Both the position numbers and the translations under genes were made by a program. Source: an uncultured Butyrivibrio sp. (GTDB taxonomy: Bacteria > Bacillota > Clostridia > Lachnospirales > Lachnospiraceae). From it: a DNA stretch of 33,492 nucleotides. How positions within the stretch are numbered: the first letter of the stretch is position 1; every line of letters begins with the position of its first letter. The notes under the pieces are model-generated. The model had not been told where the DNA came from. It saw nothing but the letters and a program-made list of their open reading frames with translations, and did not search any database. This document shows positions 1 through 9,210 of the stretch, one piece after another. The DNA is taken from assembly GCA_946623755.1 (NCBI GenBank), contig CAMORK010000025.1, forward strand, positions 1-33,492, written 5' to 3'.

Positions 1-1215
1 GCGAATGACCACATCATCTTTTCTGACAGACTCTTCCAGAATTTTTGCAGCCTTCCTGATCGCTTCATCACCGCCACGATGTCCGACTGTATCATTGACC
101 TGCTTGAACAGGTCGATATCAGCCATGACTACTGCCATGCACGGTTTAAACACGAGCTTATCATCCAGAAACTTCCTGTTGCGGATTTGGGAAAGAGAAT
201 CCACATAGAGCTCTGTCTCAAATTCAGAGATCATCTTCTGCTGAGCCAGGTTCTGAAGCTTGGCATCTGTGGTATCCATGCAGCCATAGACGATATGTGC
301 AAGACTTCCGTCCTCATCCCGATCTCCAACCATGAAGACACCGTTAAACCAACGGTTTGCGCTTTCACTGTAGAATTCCATGCTTGTTGATCCATGTTCT
401 TCTATTGCAGCAAGAATAGTGTCCTTATTAAGCCAGTCATATAGACTCTGGCGGAAGCTCTCTGCCACTGAAGAGTCAACATTATTCTTAAGGAACTGTA
501 TAGCATCCGGAGCCTTAGGAACCATTTCAACATATTCATTGGTACTTATCATTCTGTAACTCATATCGCTGACATCAATAAATAAAGAGAAATTAAAGAC
601 CTTACCGATGGCTTCAATTATCTTTACATGTTCTTCGAGCTCCTGCTGCGCTGTGATATCACGGTAGCACCCCATGTAGATTTCCAGTGAGCCGTCATCA
701 GGGCGTCTTATAAATCTTCCGGCTCCGGTAACCCAGATGATATTACCGTCTTTTTTCTGCATCCGATATGTAGCGTGGGTAATATCCGGCAGTTCACGAT
801 GCTTTTTTACCGAATTCCAGAACAGCCTGACTATTGCATCCCGCTCTTCAGGGACAAGAGTCTTTATCCAGCTGTCAAATTCGTTGGGCAGATCCTCCAG
901 GCCGTCATAGCCCAGCATCCGCCTGGTCTCATCGTTAAATTCAAAACCGGTCATGTTCTCATCACGATCAAAAGTACAGAAATACATACCGGCTTTTAAT
1001 CCCTTGGCGAATATGTCCTCTCTGATCTTGGCAATTCGATATTTGCTATTTGCAGCATCAATCCTGTTGTTGCACTCTATTATGATCTCACGCTGTTCTT
1101 CCGGATAGGCAGATACATCAAATAAGGGCTCCAAATCATCTATTTCAACGCTGTCTTCAGCGTTAAACTGGCCTATTTCCTTATTAATGCTATCAACTAC
1201 AGAACTTTTATCCAT
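1..1215 (-). CDS. PAS-GGDEF diguanylate cyclase, 3' end outside window
   Basis: Predicted cytoplasmic sensor that makes c-di-GMP. Reading from ATG at 1215, 405 codons stay open to the window edge. After about 80 residues comes a PAS-like region (MYFCTFDRDENMTGFEFNDE, then GYDGLEDLP, and a PAC-like end with YMGCYRDITAQQELEEHVKI). A second, unassigned region of about 140 residues follows. A GGDEF domain then begins (RNRKFLDDKL, VVMADIDLFKQVNDTVGHRG) and is cut off at DDVVIR, just before the expected GGDEF signature, so cyclase activity cannot be judged. The metal-binding Asp of ADIDLFK is present. Start: GGGGG lies 6 nt before the ATG. No TM segment is seen in the visible part. The gene follows the EAL gene on the same strand but a strong terminator separates them. 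Confidence 0.85.
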   Translation of the reverse strand, partial: MDKSSVVDSINKEIGQFNAEDSVEIDDLEPLFDVSAYPEEQREIIIECNNRIDAANSKYRIAKIREDIFAKGLKAGMYFCTFDRDENMTGFEFNDETRRMLGYDGLEDLPNEFDSWIKTLVPEERDAIVRLFWNSVKKHRELPDITHATYRMQKKDGNIIWVTGAGRFIRRPDDGSLEIYMGCYRDITAQQELEEHVKIIEAIGKVFNFSLFIDVSDMSYRMISTNEYVEMVPKAPDAIQFLKNNVDSSVAESFRQSLYDWLNKDTILAAIEEHGSTSMEFYSESANRWFNGVFMVGDRDEDGSLAHIVYGCMDTTDAKLQNLAQQKMISEFETELYVDSLSQIRNRKFLDDKLVFKPCMAVVMADIDLFKQVNDTVGHRGGDEAIRKAAKILEESVRKDDVVIR

Positions 1216-1232
1216 TATGCCCCCTTTTACGC

Positions 1233-1250
1233 TGTCACTATAGAGTGACA
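1233..1250. promoter_or_regulatory. Perfect 7-4-7 inverted repeat in the leader of the GGDEF gene
   Basis: TGTCACT, spacer ATAG, AGTGACA form a perfect inverted repeat 18 bp upstream of the start codon. It could be a DNA operator or a small hairpin in the 5' leader. Nothing in the sequence says which protein would bind it. Confidence 0.4.
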
Positions 1251-1267
1251 TTATGTACTATATATCA

Positions 1268-1273
1268 ATTATA
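1268..1273 (-). promoter_or_regulatory. Candidate -10 (TATAAT) of the GGDEF gene
   Basis: Minus strand reads TATAAT, a perfect consensus -10, about 53 bp before the start codon and just after the terminator of the preceding gene. No good -35 is seen 16 to 18 bp upstream. Confidence 0.4.
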
Positions 1274-1350
1274 CTACATTTGTGAATTTTAGGATAAAAG
1301 TCTTGGAGTAACTGCCGTAAGGCTGCTTAAGATGAATATCAAAGCCATTA

Positions 1351-1388
1351 ATGCAAAAAAGAGCTGGCGATTCAGCGCCAGCTCTTTT
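1351..1388 (-). terminator. Intrinsic terminator overlapping the 3' end of the EAL gene
   Basis: Minus strand: AAAAGAGCTGGCG, 6-nt loop, CGCCAGCTCTTTT, then more T. The 13-bp stem is perfect. The ascending arm encodes the last residues (EKSWR) of the upstream protein and its TGA (1372-1374) lies in the loop. Confidence 0.85.
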
Positions 1389-3150
1389 CACGTTCAATTC
1401 TTTCATTCTCTGATTCCCACTTTGGAATGGGAATGTTCTTATGTAGTCTGTCCAGAATGGTGTCCAGGCTCTCGGGAATATGATAAAAGTAGCCCTGTCC
1501 GAGCTCGCACCCTGCATTCAGGAGGAACTGCCTTTGCTCTTCGGTCTCCATTCCTTCGCAAAGGGTATGGATTCCCAGTTTGTGAGCAATATCGATCATT
1601 CCCTTAATGATGACTTTATTGGCTCCGTTACGGGCATCCATGTTCAATAAAAGATTCATATCAAACTTGATAAGATCTATGTCAAATTTACTGAAAACAT
1701 TAAGAGATGAATATCCGCTTCCGAAATCGTCCACCCAGAGTTTATAGCCGCTTTCCCTTATCTTCGCAAGCTGCTCATAGAATGCATCTGTAGCCGTTGC
1801 CAGTCCCTGCTCAGTGATCTCAATTATAAAATAGCTCTTATCTATGCCATACTGATCGATATTGTACTCATCGTAAATTCTGTTGAGTTCCCCGACAACA
1901 TCTATATAATCAAAGTCCTGCCTGGAAAAATTGATTGAAACAGGTAAAAGCGGAAGCCCTTCGTCATAGCGGGTTTTAACTTCCTTGCATACTGTCTCAA
2001 ACATATAAATATCCATCTCATGGGTAAGATGATACTTATCAAGAGCAGGAATAAAATCATCCGGTCTCACCATTCCATAGACAGGATCTATCCACCTTGC
2101 CAGAGCTTCAAATCCCATACCGTTGCCGGATTCAATGCGCAAAAAGCACTGGTAAAAGACCTTTATCCAGCCCTCTTCCATAGCCTTATCAAAGTTCTCG
2201 ACTATATATCTCTGATGATTGTATAAAGTATCATCTTCTGCCGTATAGAATCTGTAAAACTTGTTCAGATCCTCACCAACCAGTTTATTTGCTCTGATAG
2301 CATGATCAAGAGCTTCAGTATATGAAACTCCCTCATTGCCCACATAAACTCCGACATTTAATCCTGTTGTTGTACCATAAGCCCTGATTTTAATCTTTGA
2401 ATTTATATCTTCGATTTTGCTTATTATATCTTCTTCACCACGATATTCATCAATAACGGCAAAATGATCGGAGACAATACGCACAACTATCCCATGGGCA
2501 AACTCATCCACAAGAACATTGGCTACAAGGATCAGGAGGTCATCTCCTTTTTCAAACCCATATCTTCTGTTGTAGGACTGCATGGAATCTATATCCAGAT
2601 AAAGAACTACAGGTGATTTCCCTCTTTCGATGATTTCCTGTATCTTAAGATCTCCGTTCTTGTTGACGAAATTGATGTTCGGAAGATCGGTCAGGTTGTC
2701 AAAATAGAACTCATCCTTTTGGAACAGCTTATACTTTTTAGATATTTCCTTAAACATATCCTTGTGCTTTTGAACATCATGGTAAACCAAAAAAGCCAGA
2801 TCTGTTCCGTCATCCATCGTTTGCCAGTATCCGATTGAGTGAATAAGATGATACTCCTCATCCATCCTTGCTCTGAAAGTAATGTCGTACTCAGTTTTTT
2901 TATCAAGGAAATCGTAGCTGATAGCACGAAGTTTATCCTTTTCCCCCGGATGAACTCTGTCGAACAGTCCATCTTTTAGTTCGTCACCATAATAGCTATA
3001 CAACTCTTCTCTGGACAGATCAAAGAAAGTCATGAACCCGGCAGAAATAGCAAGTGGCTCATAATCGCCGCTCGCTGAAGGCCCCATAATTATCAACGGA
3101 ATTTTTAGACTCTCATATAATTTTTTTATTTCATCAGGGAATATATACAA
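1372..3150 (-). CDS. GGDEF-EAL protein, probable c-di-GMP phosphodiesterase
   Basis: About 592 aa. Domains: N-terminal PAS-like region (about 1-140, e.g. DYEPLAISAGFMTFFDLSRE), GGDEF domain (about 150-310) and EAL domain (about 330-580). The GGDEF signature is degenerate (SDHFAVIDE), so synthesis of c-di-GMP is unlikely. The EAL domain keeps the expected metal and catalytic residues: FEALARW, VSINFSRQDF, IIEITEQG, VDDFGSGYSSL, LIKFDMNLL and CEGMETEEQ. It is therefore predicted to hydrolyse c-di-GMP. Start choice: the longest frame opens at a TTG at 3183 with no ribosome binding site. The TTG at 3150 has AAGGAG 7 nt upstream and is preferred, which removes 11 residues. No TM segment is seen, so it is probably cytosolic. 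Confidence 0.85.
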   Translation of the reverse strand: MYIFPDEIKKLYESLKIPLIIMGPSASGDYEPLAISAGFMTFFDLSREELYSYYGDELKDGLFDRVHPGEKDKLRAISYDFLDKKTEYDITFRARMDEEYHLIHSIGYWQTMDDGTDLAFLVYHDVQKHKDMFKEISKKYKLFQKDEFYFDNLTDLPNINFVNKNGDLKIQEIIERGKSPVVLYLDIDSMQSYNRRYGFEKGDDLLILVANVLVDEFAHGIVVRIVSDHFAVIDEYRGEEDIISKIEDINSKIKIRAYGTTTGLNVGVYVGNEGVSYTEALDHAIRANKLVGEDLNKFYRFYTAEDDTLYNHQRYIVENFDKAMEEGWIKVFYQCFLRIESGNGMGFEALARWIDPVYGMVRPDDFIPALDKYHLTHEMDIYMFETVCKEVKTRYDEGLPLLPVSINFSRQDFDYIDVVGELNRIYDEYNIDQYGIDKSYFIIEITEQGLATATDAFYEQLAKIRESGYKLWVDDFGSGYSSLNVFSKFDIDLIKFDMNLLLNMDARNGANKVIIKGMIDIAHKLGIHTLCEGMETEEQRQFLLNAGCELGQGYFYHIPESLDTILDRLHKNIPIPKWESENERIEREKSWR

Positions 3151-3259
3151 AGGGTTTCTCCTTACTTCAGACTTTACTCCCAACTAATATTAATAAATCA
3201 TATAATGATATTTTACATGTAGGCGATAACAAGCATCTAAAATAATGATAAATTTTAAG

Positions 3260-5200
3260 TTAACTTTTTGATATACTCTTTTTTATTTCTAATACCGTAA
3301 GGACAGCCTCACGATCCATTTCTTTGTAATCAACCATTTTCGGATTGCCGGTGCGCTGCCTGAGTTCGTTTTCTCTCTCGGAAAGCTCATCAAGAGCATC
3401 CCAATCTATAAGACAGGCATGATGGCGCAGAACCATGTCTTTTCCGACGGAGAGACGCGGAGCGTCGCCCTCACCTGACTGCCTCCAGGCTTCCAGCTTG
3501 CTGACATAATCTTCAGCTCGCTTATTCCATTCCTCGCGGCTCATGCCGCAAAACTCCATGGAATAGTGGAAGGCACACCATCTCTGATGCTCAGACTTGG
3601 CAAGGTTTTCAAGTGTTTCAGGATTTAAGTCGTTCTTGTCCTTTATACCCAGCTTTTTAAACAGCGCTGACAAATAGTCTGCACTGGCACGGCTGCTCAT
3701 CCTGCTGTAATAATCACAGTTCATCCAGTTCTGATCAGCAGATCCCTGGTTGCCAAGGTAATGATGGTTTATCTGCTTGGCAATCTCGTCCATGGCTCCG
3801 CCGTAGATGAATTCGGCATCCTGGAGATAATATGACTCTGCCTCACCTTCCAGCCGCTGGTAGATTACTCCATACCTTGAACAACGCGCGATTGGCAGCA
3901 AGTTACCAGCTCTTTTCAAAAGAGCTAACAGTTCATTTGCAATTTCTCTGCTCTCACGTTCTACTCCAACAGCTACAACTATGTAATCAAGCTCTTTTGC
4001 ATGTTCTCTCACAAAATTGTAGGACTCGGCACTTTGTGCAGCATACGGATGAAAGCTGACATCATACTGCTCCAGCATAGTGGCATAGCGCTCTTTAAAG
4101 AATCCCGCGCGGATATCATTCTGCGGGTCAAAGACATGAACATGGAGGGTACTTCCCTCAAACTGGCCATTTGAAATGATCTTACGCAAAATCTCCTGTC
4201 CGGTCCTGCCAAAGCCATAGATAAGAACATTCAGATCATTTTTAGCACGTCCATCATCGTCGAAAGCCATCACGTCGCAAAGCGGGAATTTCTGCATCAA
4301 AAGCCTTGCCACAAGCTCTTCGCACTCAAAAACCTTAACGAAACCGTAGCCGTACCTTTCGCCTTTTGCCAGAAGAGTTGCGCCGTCCAGTTCCTCCTGT
4401 CCGAGAAGAACGAGAGAAGTCTGATGCGGCTTTATTCCGTTTTTCTTAAGGCAGTCCCTCAGATTCAGTGCAAATGTAAGGTTGCTGTTAATATCTTCCG
4501 ACAAAGCGCTTAAGGCAAGCCTTCCGCGGCCTTTCTTGACTGACAGCTTTTTAAGCAGCTCTTTTCCCGGCTTCTGAGCCCATTTCTCTTCCAGAAGAAT
4601 AGATTTCATCTGCCTGATTGCATTTCGCTGCTCCCCGCTGGCCTTTCCCACAAAAACAACCTGAGTTCCGTGTTTCTCCGACAGAACTCTTCCGATTGCA
4701 AGCGATGTATCATTGACTCCGTAGATAAGCTCTATGTCACTTACCATATTCAGCAAAAGACGGAGTCTGCGGACCATTCCTTCTCCAAGAGCCAGGATTG
4801 CCGCACTGGCCATTGAATAGTACGCCAGAAAATGCACCAGCCAGTAAAAAAACGTGCAAACCTCAAGCGGAACCTTTAGTAGCCCCTGCGCAATGCCCAC
4901 TATCTGCTCCATCGGACCGTTAACGCCGACAAACATCCTTCCTACAGCTATAAGTGTGGGCAGGATTGCCATCATTGGACTCTCTGAATTAACGGCAGCC
5001 ATTTCAACATAATAACTGCTATAGAAAAAGATTCCACCGATCACGGCGATAAAGAAGGATATTCCGGTTATTCTTTTGCGGCTCTCAACCCCCAGTGCCA
5101 GATATATTACAAGCCCGGCAAACATAACCAGGGATAGCACCAGCACCAATAAATGCATGCCGGTAATACCATTAAATAAAGTTGAATTGTTATTGATCAA
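3260..5200 (-). CDS. Membrane protein with TrkA/RCK-like and C-terminal RyR-type domains
   Basis: 646 aa. About four hydrophobic segments lie in the first 150 residues (LLVLVLSLVMFAGLVIYLAL, then SFFIAVIGGIFFYSSYYV, a weaker one, and TFFYWLVHFLAYYSMASAAI). A cytoplasmic Rossmann-like region follows, with a TrkA-N type glycine motif (VLIYGFGRTGQEILRKI). The C-terminal about 110 residues resemble a prokaryotic RyR domain: SEHQRWCAFHYSMEF, a charged insert, then HHACLIDWDAL. No K+ filter is seen, so it is not a pore by itself in any obvious way. Start: TTG at 5200 with GGAGG 7 nt upstream; its first three bases overlap the TGA of the channel gene (TTGA), indicating translational coupling. It may be a regulatory or paralogous subunit of the channel. 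The RyR call is by motif only. Confidence 0.7.
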   Translation of the reverse strand: MINNNSTLFNGITGMHLLVLVLSLVMFAGLVIYLALGVESRKRITGISFFIAVIGGIFFYSSYYVEMAAVNSESPMMAILPTLIAVGRMFVGVNGPMEQIVGIAQGLLKVPLEVCTFFYWLVHFLAYYSMASAAILALGEGMVRRLRLLLNMVSDIELIYGVNDTSLAIGRVLSEKHGTQVVFVGKASGEQRNAIRQMKSILLEEKWAQKPGKELLKKLSVKKGRGRLALSALSEDINSNLTFALNLRDCLKKNGIKPHQTSLVLLGQEELDGATLLAKGERYGYGFVKVFECEELVARLLMQKFPLCDVMAFDDDGRAKNDLNVLIYGFGRTGQEILRKIISNGQFEGSTLHVHVFDPQNDIRAGFFKERYATMLEQYDVSFHPYAAQSAESYNFVREHAKELDYIVVAVGVERESREIANELLALLKRAGNLLPIARCSRYGVIYQRLEGEAESYYLQDAEFIYGGAMDEIAKQINHHYLGNQGSADQNWMNCDYYSRMSSRASADYLSALFKKLGIKDKNDLNPETLENLAKSEHQRWCAFHYSMEFCGMSREEWNKRAEDYVSKLEAWRQSGEGDAPRLSVGKDMVLRHHACLIDWDALDELSERENELRQRTGNPKMVDYKEMDREAVLTVLEIKKSISKS

Positions 5201-6792
5201 AGTGTCTCCTCCCCCAGAGCAGCGGCCAGTTCTTCAAGCACTTCCCAGGACGATTCATCAAGTTTTTTCTCTTCGTAGCTCAATTCTTCAAACGGTACCA
5301 ATAAAGGATGCAAGCGCATCACATTGTCTCTTTTTTCATTATACTTCCAGTTATTAAGATAGTGGAAGCGGCACCAGCGCTCATGTTCAAGCCACCAGCA
5401 TTTCTCTTTCTCATCATCTGACAGACTTTTATACTTATCACTGGCTTTTTTACAAAGATCTTTAGTGATATTTGCGGTATCGGCATCAGGAATAAGCAGA
5501 CCAACCTTGATCCTCAGATGCTCTGCGGAAGCAATGCTTGATGCGCGCTGCCAACCGGACAATTCATCCCAGGAACTGCCCTTTCCGGCCTTCTGACGAT
5601 ACAGCTCATTTAGCATGATAGCGGTGCGGTCAATGCCATTCTCCATGACAAGGTCCCTTGTAAGCAGTTCATCATCTGCACCGAAACAAATTGTGCCTTC
5701 AGGAGCAGTTTCAGAGCGGACATAAATCCCGGCTCTCGTAGGAAAATAATGCATGAGTTCAGCAGCCATAGTGGCATTTTTCGTCATATCGTCGCTGCAG
5801 ATTATTATGCGATCCGCACGGGCGAGAAGCTCATTGTCCTCGTTCCATTCTCTTTTTTCAAAAATGACGCAGTCCCTGTCTTTGGCTGCTTCATCTACTG
5901 CCACTGCTTCCTTAAGAGATGAGTGGTCACGTCTGAAGTTGTCCCAGTCCCCAAAAACATGATATTCAACAGTGTGATCAGGCGGAAACACATTGATGAT
6001 CAATGCTTTTTCAAGCATCTGTGCAGCAAAGTGTCCGTCTCCTATCAGAACTACAGTCTTTTCTTGTGCCCTTAAAGGGTTACGTCTTAAATAGCTTCTG
6101 GCCGTAAGGTCGCCACAGTCAAGGAGCTTCAGTTTTAGCGGGAAATCAGTAGAACAGGCATCATTTTCACAAGTTACATCGATCGGGAAAGCATTGCCCG
6201 CATCATTTATCAGATTCTTGCCGATGTTGATATTGTTCCAGCCGTCTTCGCCCAGAATAAACACATGACAAGGCTGCAGTCCCGGACACTTTTTGACTAC
6301 TGCGTCAAGACTGCTGTCAACAACCAGAATATGTTTGAGTCCTTCCAGCAGATCATCGGAAAGGACCTTGTTTTCTCCGAGGAAAATCCATGCAGCTTCC
6401 GGCTCTTTTTGTGCAATAGACATAGCCAGACCGCATGAACGTGAATCGTATGTATTAAATATATACCACGATCTTTTGCGATTTCTTCGCATCCAGTAAA
6501 CCGGCAGCAATCTTCCGTAAAACACGGAAATAACAATACCGATGATCCATGCCATGATACCTGCACTCATGATCATAAGTATTGCGCCTATACATCTTCC
6601 TATCGGAGTAACCGGCGCTATATCACCGTAGCCTACCGTGGTAAGCGTCGCCATCAGATACCAGATCGCATCAAATGCATTTCCAAATCCGGATGCCTCG
6701 TTTTCAACATGCAGAAGTGAAGCCAAAAGAACAACATATAATAATATGAGTGATATTATAATGATCGCAATTCGATTACGTTTAAGCTTCAT
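5197..6792 (-). CDS. Two-TM K+ channel with RCK-like region and C-terminal RyR-type domain
   Basis: 531 aa. TM1 is about residues 7-28. The pore loop carries the K+ selectivity filter TVGYGD at 52-57. TM2 is about 68-92 (GAILMIMSAGIMAWIIGIVI). This is the Ion_trans_2 / KcsA-like layout. Next are Rossmann-like stretches: RSWYIFNTYDSRSCGLAMSI (about 108-127) and a glycine-motif strand KTVVLIGDGHFAAQMLEKAL. The C-terminal 66 residues fit the RyR family: EHERWCRFHYLNNWKYNEKR (469-488), then LHPLLVPFEELSYEEKK. Start ATG has GGGAG 9 nt upstream. It is the first gene of a two-gene operon. It probably gates K+ flux in response to a cytoplasmic ligand; the ligand is unknown. The channel assignment is firm from the filter; the RyR call is good by motif. 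Confidence 0.82.
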   Translation of the reverse strand: MKLKRNRIAIIIISLILLYVVLLASLLHVENEASGFGNAFDAIWYLMATLTTVGYGDIAPVTPIGRCIGAILMIMSAGIMAWIIGIVISVFYGRLLPVYWMRRNRKRSWYIFNTYDSRSCGLAMSIAQKEPEAAWIFLGENKVLSDDLLEGLKHILVVDSSLDAVVKKCPGLQPCHVFILGEDGWNNINIGKNLINDAGNAFPIDVTCENDACSTDFPLKLKLLDCGDLTARSYLRRNPLRAQEKTVVLIGDGHFAAQMLEKALIINVFPPDHTVEYHVFGDWDNFRRDHSSLKEAVAVDEAAKDRDCVIFEKREWNEDNELLARADRIIICSDDMTKNATMAAELMHYFPTRAGIYVRSETAPEGTICFGADDELLTRDLVMENGIDRTAIMLNELYRQKAGKGSSWDELSGWQRASSIASAEHLRIKVGLLIPDADTANITKDLCKKASDKYKSLSDDEKEKCWWLEHERWCRFHYLNNWKYNEKRDNVMRLHPLLVPFEELSYEEKKLDESSWEVLEELAAALGEETL

Positions 6793-6847
6793 CTATAGAT
6801 ACTCCCAACTCTACTTTTTCAAATAATTGCTGTATTTCCCATACACT

Positions 6848-6875
6848 ACAATACCAAATAGAAAAAAGGATGCAA
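6848..6875 (-). promoter_or_regulatory. Candidate promoter of the channel operon, overlapping the upstream terminator
   Basis: Minus strand TTGCAT (6870-6875), 16-bp spacer, TATTGT (6848-6853). The -35 would fall inside the hairpin of the terminator at 6862-6892. The match is moderate, so this is tentative. Confidence 0.35.
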
Positions 6876-6892
6876 GAGGCACTTGCATCCTT
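6862..6892 (-). terminator. Intrinsic terminator of the malE-GH31 operon
   Basis: Minus strand: AAGGATGCAAG, 5-nt loop, CTTGCATCCTT followed by further T. The 11-bp stem is perfect. It lies 7 bp after the GH31 stop codon. Confidence 0.88.
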
Positions 6893-6898
6893 AGTTGA

Positions 6899-9193
6899 TT
6901 AATCTTCAAATATTTCAGTTATGGCGTCCTTCAGGACTTCGGAGATGTCAGCACCGGAGAGCCATGTAAGGAAATCGGTGTCGTTCATGTGGCTTAGAGC
7001 GCCAAACACCATGTCCTTGACAAGGTTACTGATCCAGGCTCTGTCGAGAAGTTTAAAGACTTCCTCTTTATGGTTGTTTCCGACAAGCCTTATGCCTGTT
7101 ACTTCGGCAAAAGAGCCTTTAGAAGCATCAACGTCCTTAAGCTCCATCACAATTTCTTTCCCCTCGGAAGAAACCGCACCAAGAACTTTCACCTTATAAT
7201 TCCTCTTATCCGGAACAAGCGAAAGATCGCCGTCTACGGGATTGACAGTGAATTTCAACTTATCGCCCTTGCAGGAGACCTCGAAAAGAGTTGTCGCGAA
7301 CTTACCGCCAAGGTAATCCATGCTGCTTCCGTCGTCTTCGTAGAGCTCGTACTTTCCGTCAGCACCGGCTACAACTAAAATCTCCATATCTTTAGGATTG
7401 GCCGTTGTGTTGCTGCGATCGTCTGTTGCCAGAGGAAGAATGCCTCCCTCCTTCATCAATACGGGAATTGAAGCTATATCTCTGTAGAGCTTTCTTCTCT
7501 TGCCGCCGCGGTACACTCTGCCCGTCAGGATATCAACATATCTGCCCTCAGGGATCAACATATTCACATATCCCAGCCTTAATCCTTCGTCAGCAGGCGC
7601 TGTAATTGCACCCACTATAAGATTTTCTCCGTATCCGTACTCAGACCTCACGGAATATGCATCCTCGCACTCCGGATTGTCGTAGTACATAGGCCTTACA
7701 AGTGGCTTATCATCTTTGTAAGCCCTGTAATTCTCGGTGTAGAGATACGGGATCAGTCTGTGCCTGAGTCGCAGGAAATCCTGCATTACTGTGTGATACG
7801 GCTCCTCAACTGTCCATGGCTCCTTGTTAAAGAATGGACTGCTGGTGCTGTGAAGTCTCATGATCGGTGAAAATACACCGTACTGGATCCATCTGATGAG
7901 TCTTTCGTTACTCTTGTCTCCCATCATATGGCCGCCAATATCATGGCTCCACCAGCCATAGCCTATATTGCTGGCATTCGAAGTAAAGAAAGGCTGGAAA
8001 TCCAGACTCTTCCATGTGCACACGGTATCTCCGGAAAATCCCACAGGATATCTGTGGCTTCCCGGTCCTGCGTACCTTGAGAATATCATCGGCCTGATAT
8101 TCCTGCCCTCCTGATCCTTGTAATGGTAGTGATTGAGCAGGATCAGCGGATCCACGTCCCCGGCTTTCCTGCCGGTTCCCTGTTGCCAGTCAATCCACCA
8201 GAAATCCACTCCATCCTCCTCGTAGGGATGCATGATCTTGTCAAAATAAGCATCTCTGAAGGCCGGATCTTCAAAGTCAAACTCCACGGTGGCCTCTGTC
8301 TCAGGATCCACGCCCATTGAAGATGCCACCTCTTTATACATATCTTCAAAAGCCCTGACTCCGTCTGCGGGATGAAGGTTCAGCGTCACAGCAAGTCCGC
8401 TCTCATGCACATGCTTTAAAAATCTCTTATAATCCGGGAATAGCTCTTTATTCCAGGTATATCCAGTCCAGCCTGAGCCATATTTGGGATCGACCTCAGT
8501 GACATGCCAGTCCATATCAATGACTGCCACAGCAAGAGGAATCTGCTCTTTTTCGAAATTCTCAAGCACCTTGTTGTAAGACTCCTCAGTATATCTGTAG
8601 TATCTGCTCCACCAGTTGCCCAGTGCATATCGCGGGATCATCGGTGTCTTTCCGCAAAGTGCATAGAAATCCTTAAGTCCCCCGTAGAAATCCCTGCCAT
8701 ATCCGAAGAAATAAAGATCAATGGCGTCATCCTGTCTCTGCACAAACTTCCCGTCCCTGTTGTCATCGTCATATACAATAACAGGACTTGAAGAGTCATT
8801 TATCACAGCATAGCCGTCTCTTCCGAAAATTCCGGCTTCCAGTTCGCACCCTCCGTCTTTGTTGTCGAGGGTTCTGGCTGTTCCTTTCATATTTCTGCCG
8901 CTGCCTGTATTGTCATGACTGTAATGCCAGGTGGTGCCAAAGTTCTTTAGCTCCACAGAAAGGCCATAGGACGAGAATTCCTCCTCATTGTACTTAAGAA
9001 TAAGCTCCTCTGTTTCCACATATAGAAACCCATCCTCACGCCTCGTGCTCTTGATATCGCACTGCAGATTCCTGTTTGCCACCATCATTGTAAGACGGTC
9101 TTCAAACTTTCCGCTTTCGCTGTATTCAAGCCTTATCAGTCTGTCTGTCAGAACGCAGATCCTGTACTTATCGCCGCATACCATGTAATTCAT
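6899..9193 (-). CDS. GH31 family alpha-glucosidase
   Basis: About 764 aa; predicted to release glucose from the non-reducing ends of maltodextrins (exact linkage unknown; alpha-xylosidase is possible). GH31 marks: DGVDFWWIDWQQGTG (nucleophile Asp in WIDW), FSGDTVCTWKSL (acid/base Asp), GYGWWSHDIGGHMMG, and the RLIRWIQYGVFSPIMRLHS stretch. A beta-rich C-terminal region has KYELYEDDGSSMDY. The last about 60 residues form an unusual charged, probably helical tail ending DISEVLKDAITEIFED. No signal peptide, so cytoplasmic. Start: an in-frame ATG at 9241 would overlap the preceding gene; ATG at 9193 has GGGAGA 7 nt upstream and is preferred. Last gene of the operon, acting on sugars imported by the ABC system. 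Confidence 0.9.
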   Translation of the reverse strand: MNYMVCGDKYRICVLTDRLIRLEYSESGKFEDRLTMMVANRNLQCDIKSTRREDGFLYVETEELILKYNEEEFSSYGLSVELKNFGTTWHYSHDNTGSGRNMKGTARTLDNKDGGCELEAGIFGRDGYAVINDSSSPVIVYDDDNRDGKFVQRQDDAIDLYFFGYGRDFYGGLKDFYALCGKTPMIPRYALGNWWSRYYRYTEESYNKVLENFEKEQIPLAVAVIDMDWHVTEVDPKYGSGWTGYTWNKELFPDYKRFLKHVHESGLAVTLNLHPADGVRAFEDMYKEVASSMGVDPETEATVEFDFEDPAFRDAYFDKIMHPYEEDGVDFWWIDWQQGTGRKAGDVDPLILLNHYHYKDQEGRNIRPMIFSRYAGPGSHRYPVGFSGDTVCTWKSLDFQPFFTSNASNIGYGWWSHDIGGHMMGDKSNERLIRWIQYGVFSPIMRLHSTSSPFFNKEPWTVEEPYHTVMQDFLRLRHRLIPYLYTENYRAYKDDKPLVRPMYYDNPECEDAYSVRSEYGYGENLIVGAITAPADEGLRLGYVNMLIPEGRYVDILTGRVYRGGKRRKLYRDIASIPVLMKEGGILPLATDDRSNTTANPKDMEILVVAGADGKYELYEDDGSSMDYLGGKFATTLFEVSCKGDKLKFTVNPVDGDLSLVPDKRNYKVKVLGAVSSEGKEIVMELKDVDASKGSFAEVTGIRLVGNNHKEEVFKLLDRAWISNLVKDMVFGALSHMNDTDFLTWLSGADISEVLKDAITEIFED

Positions 9194-9210
9194 TACGTTC
9201 TCTCCCAAAT

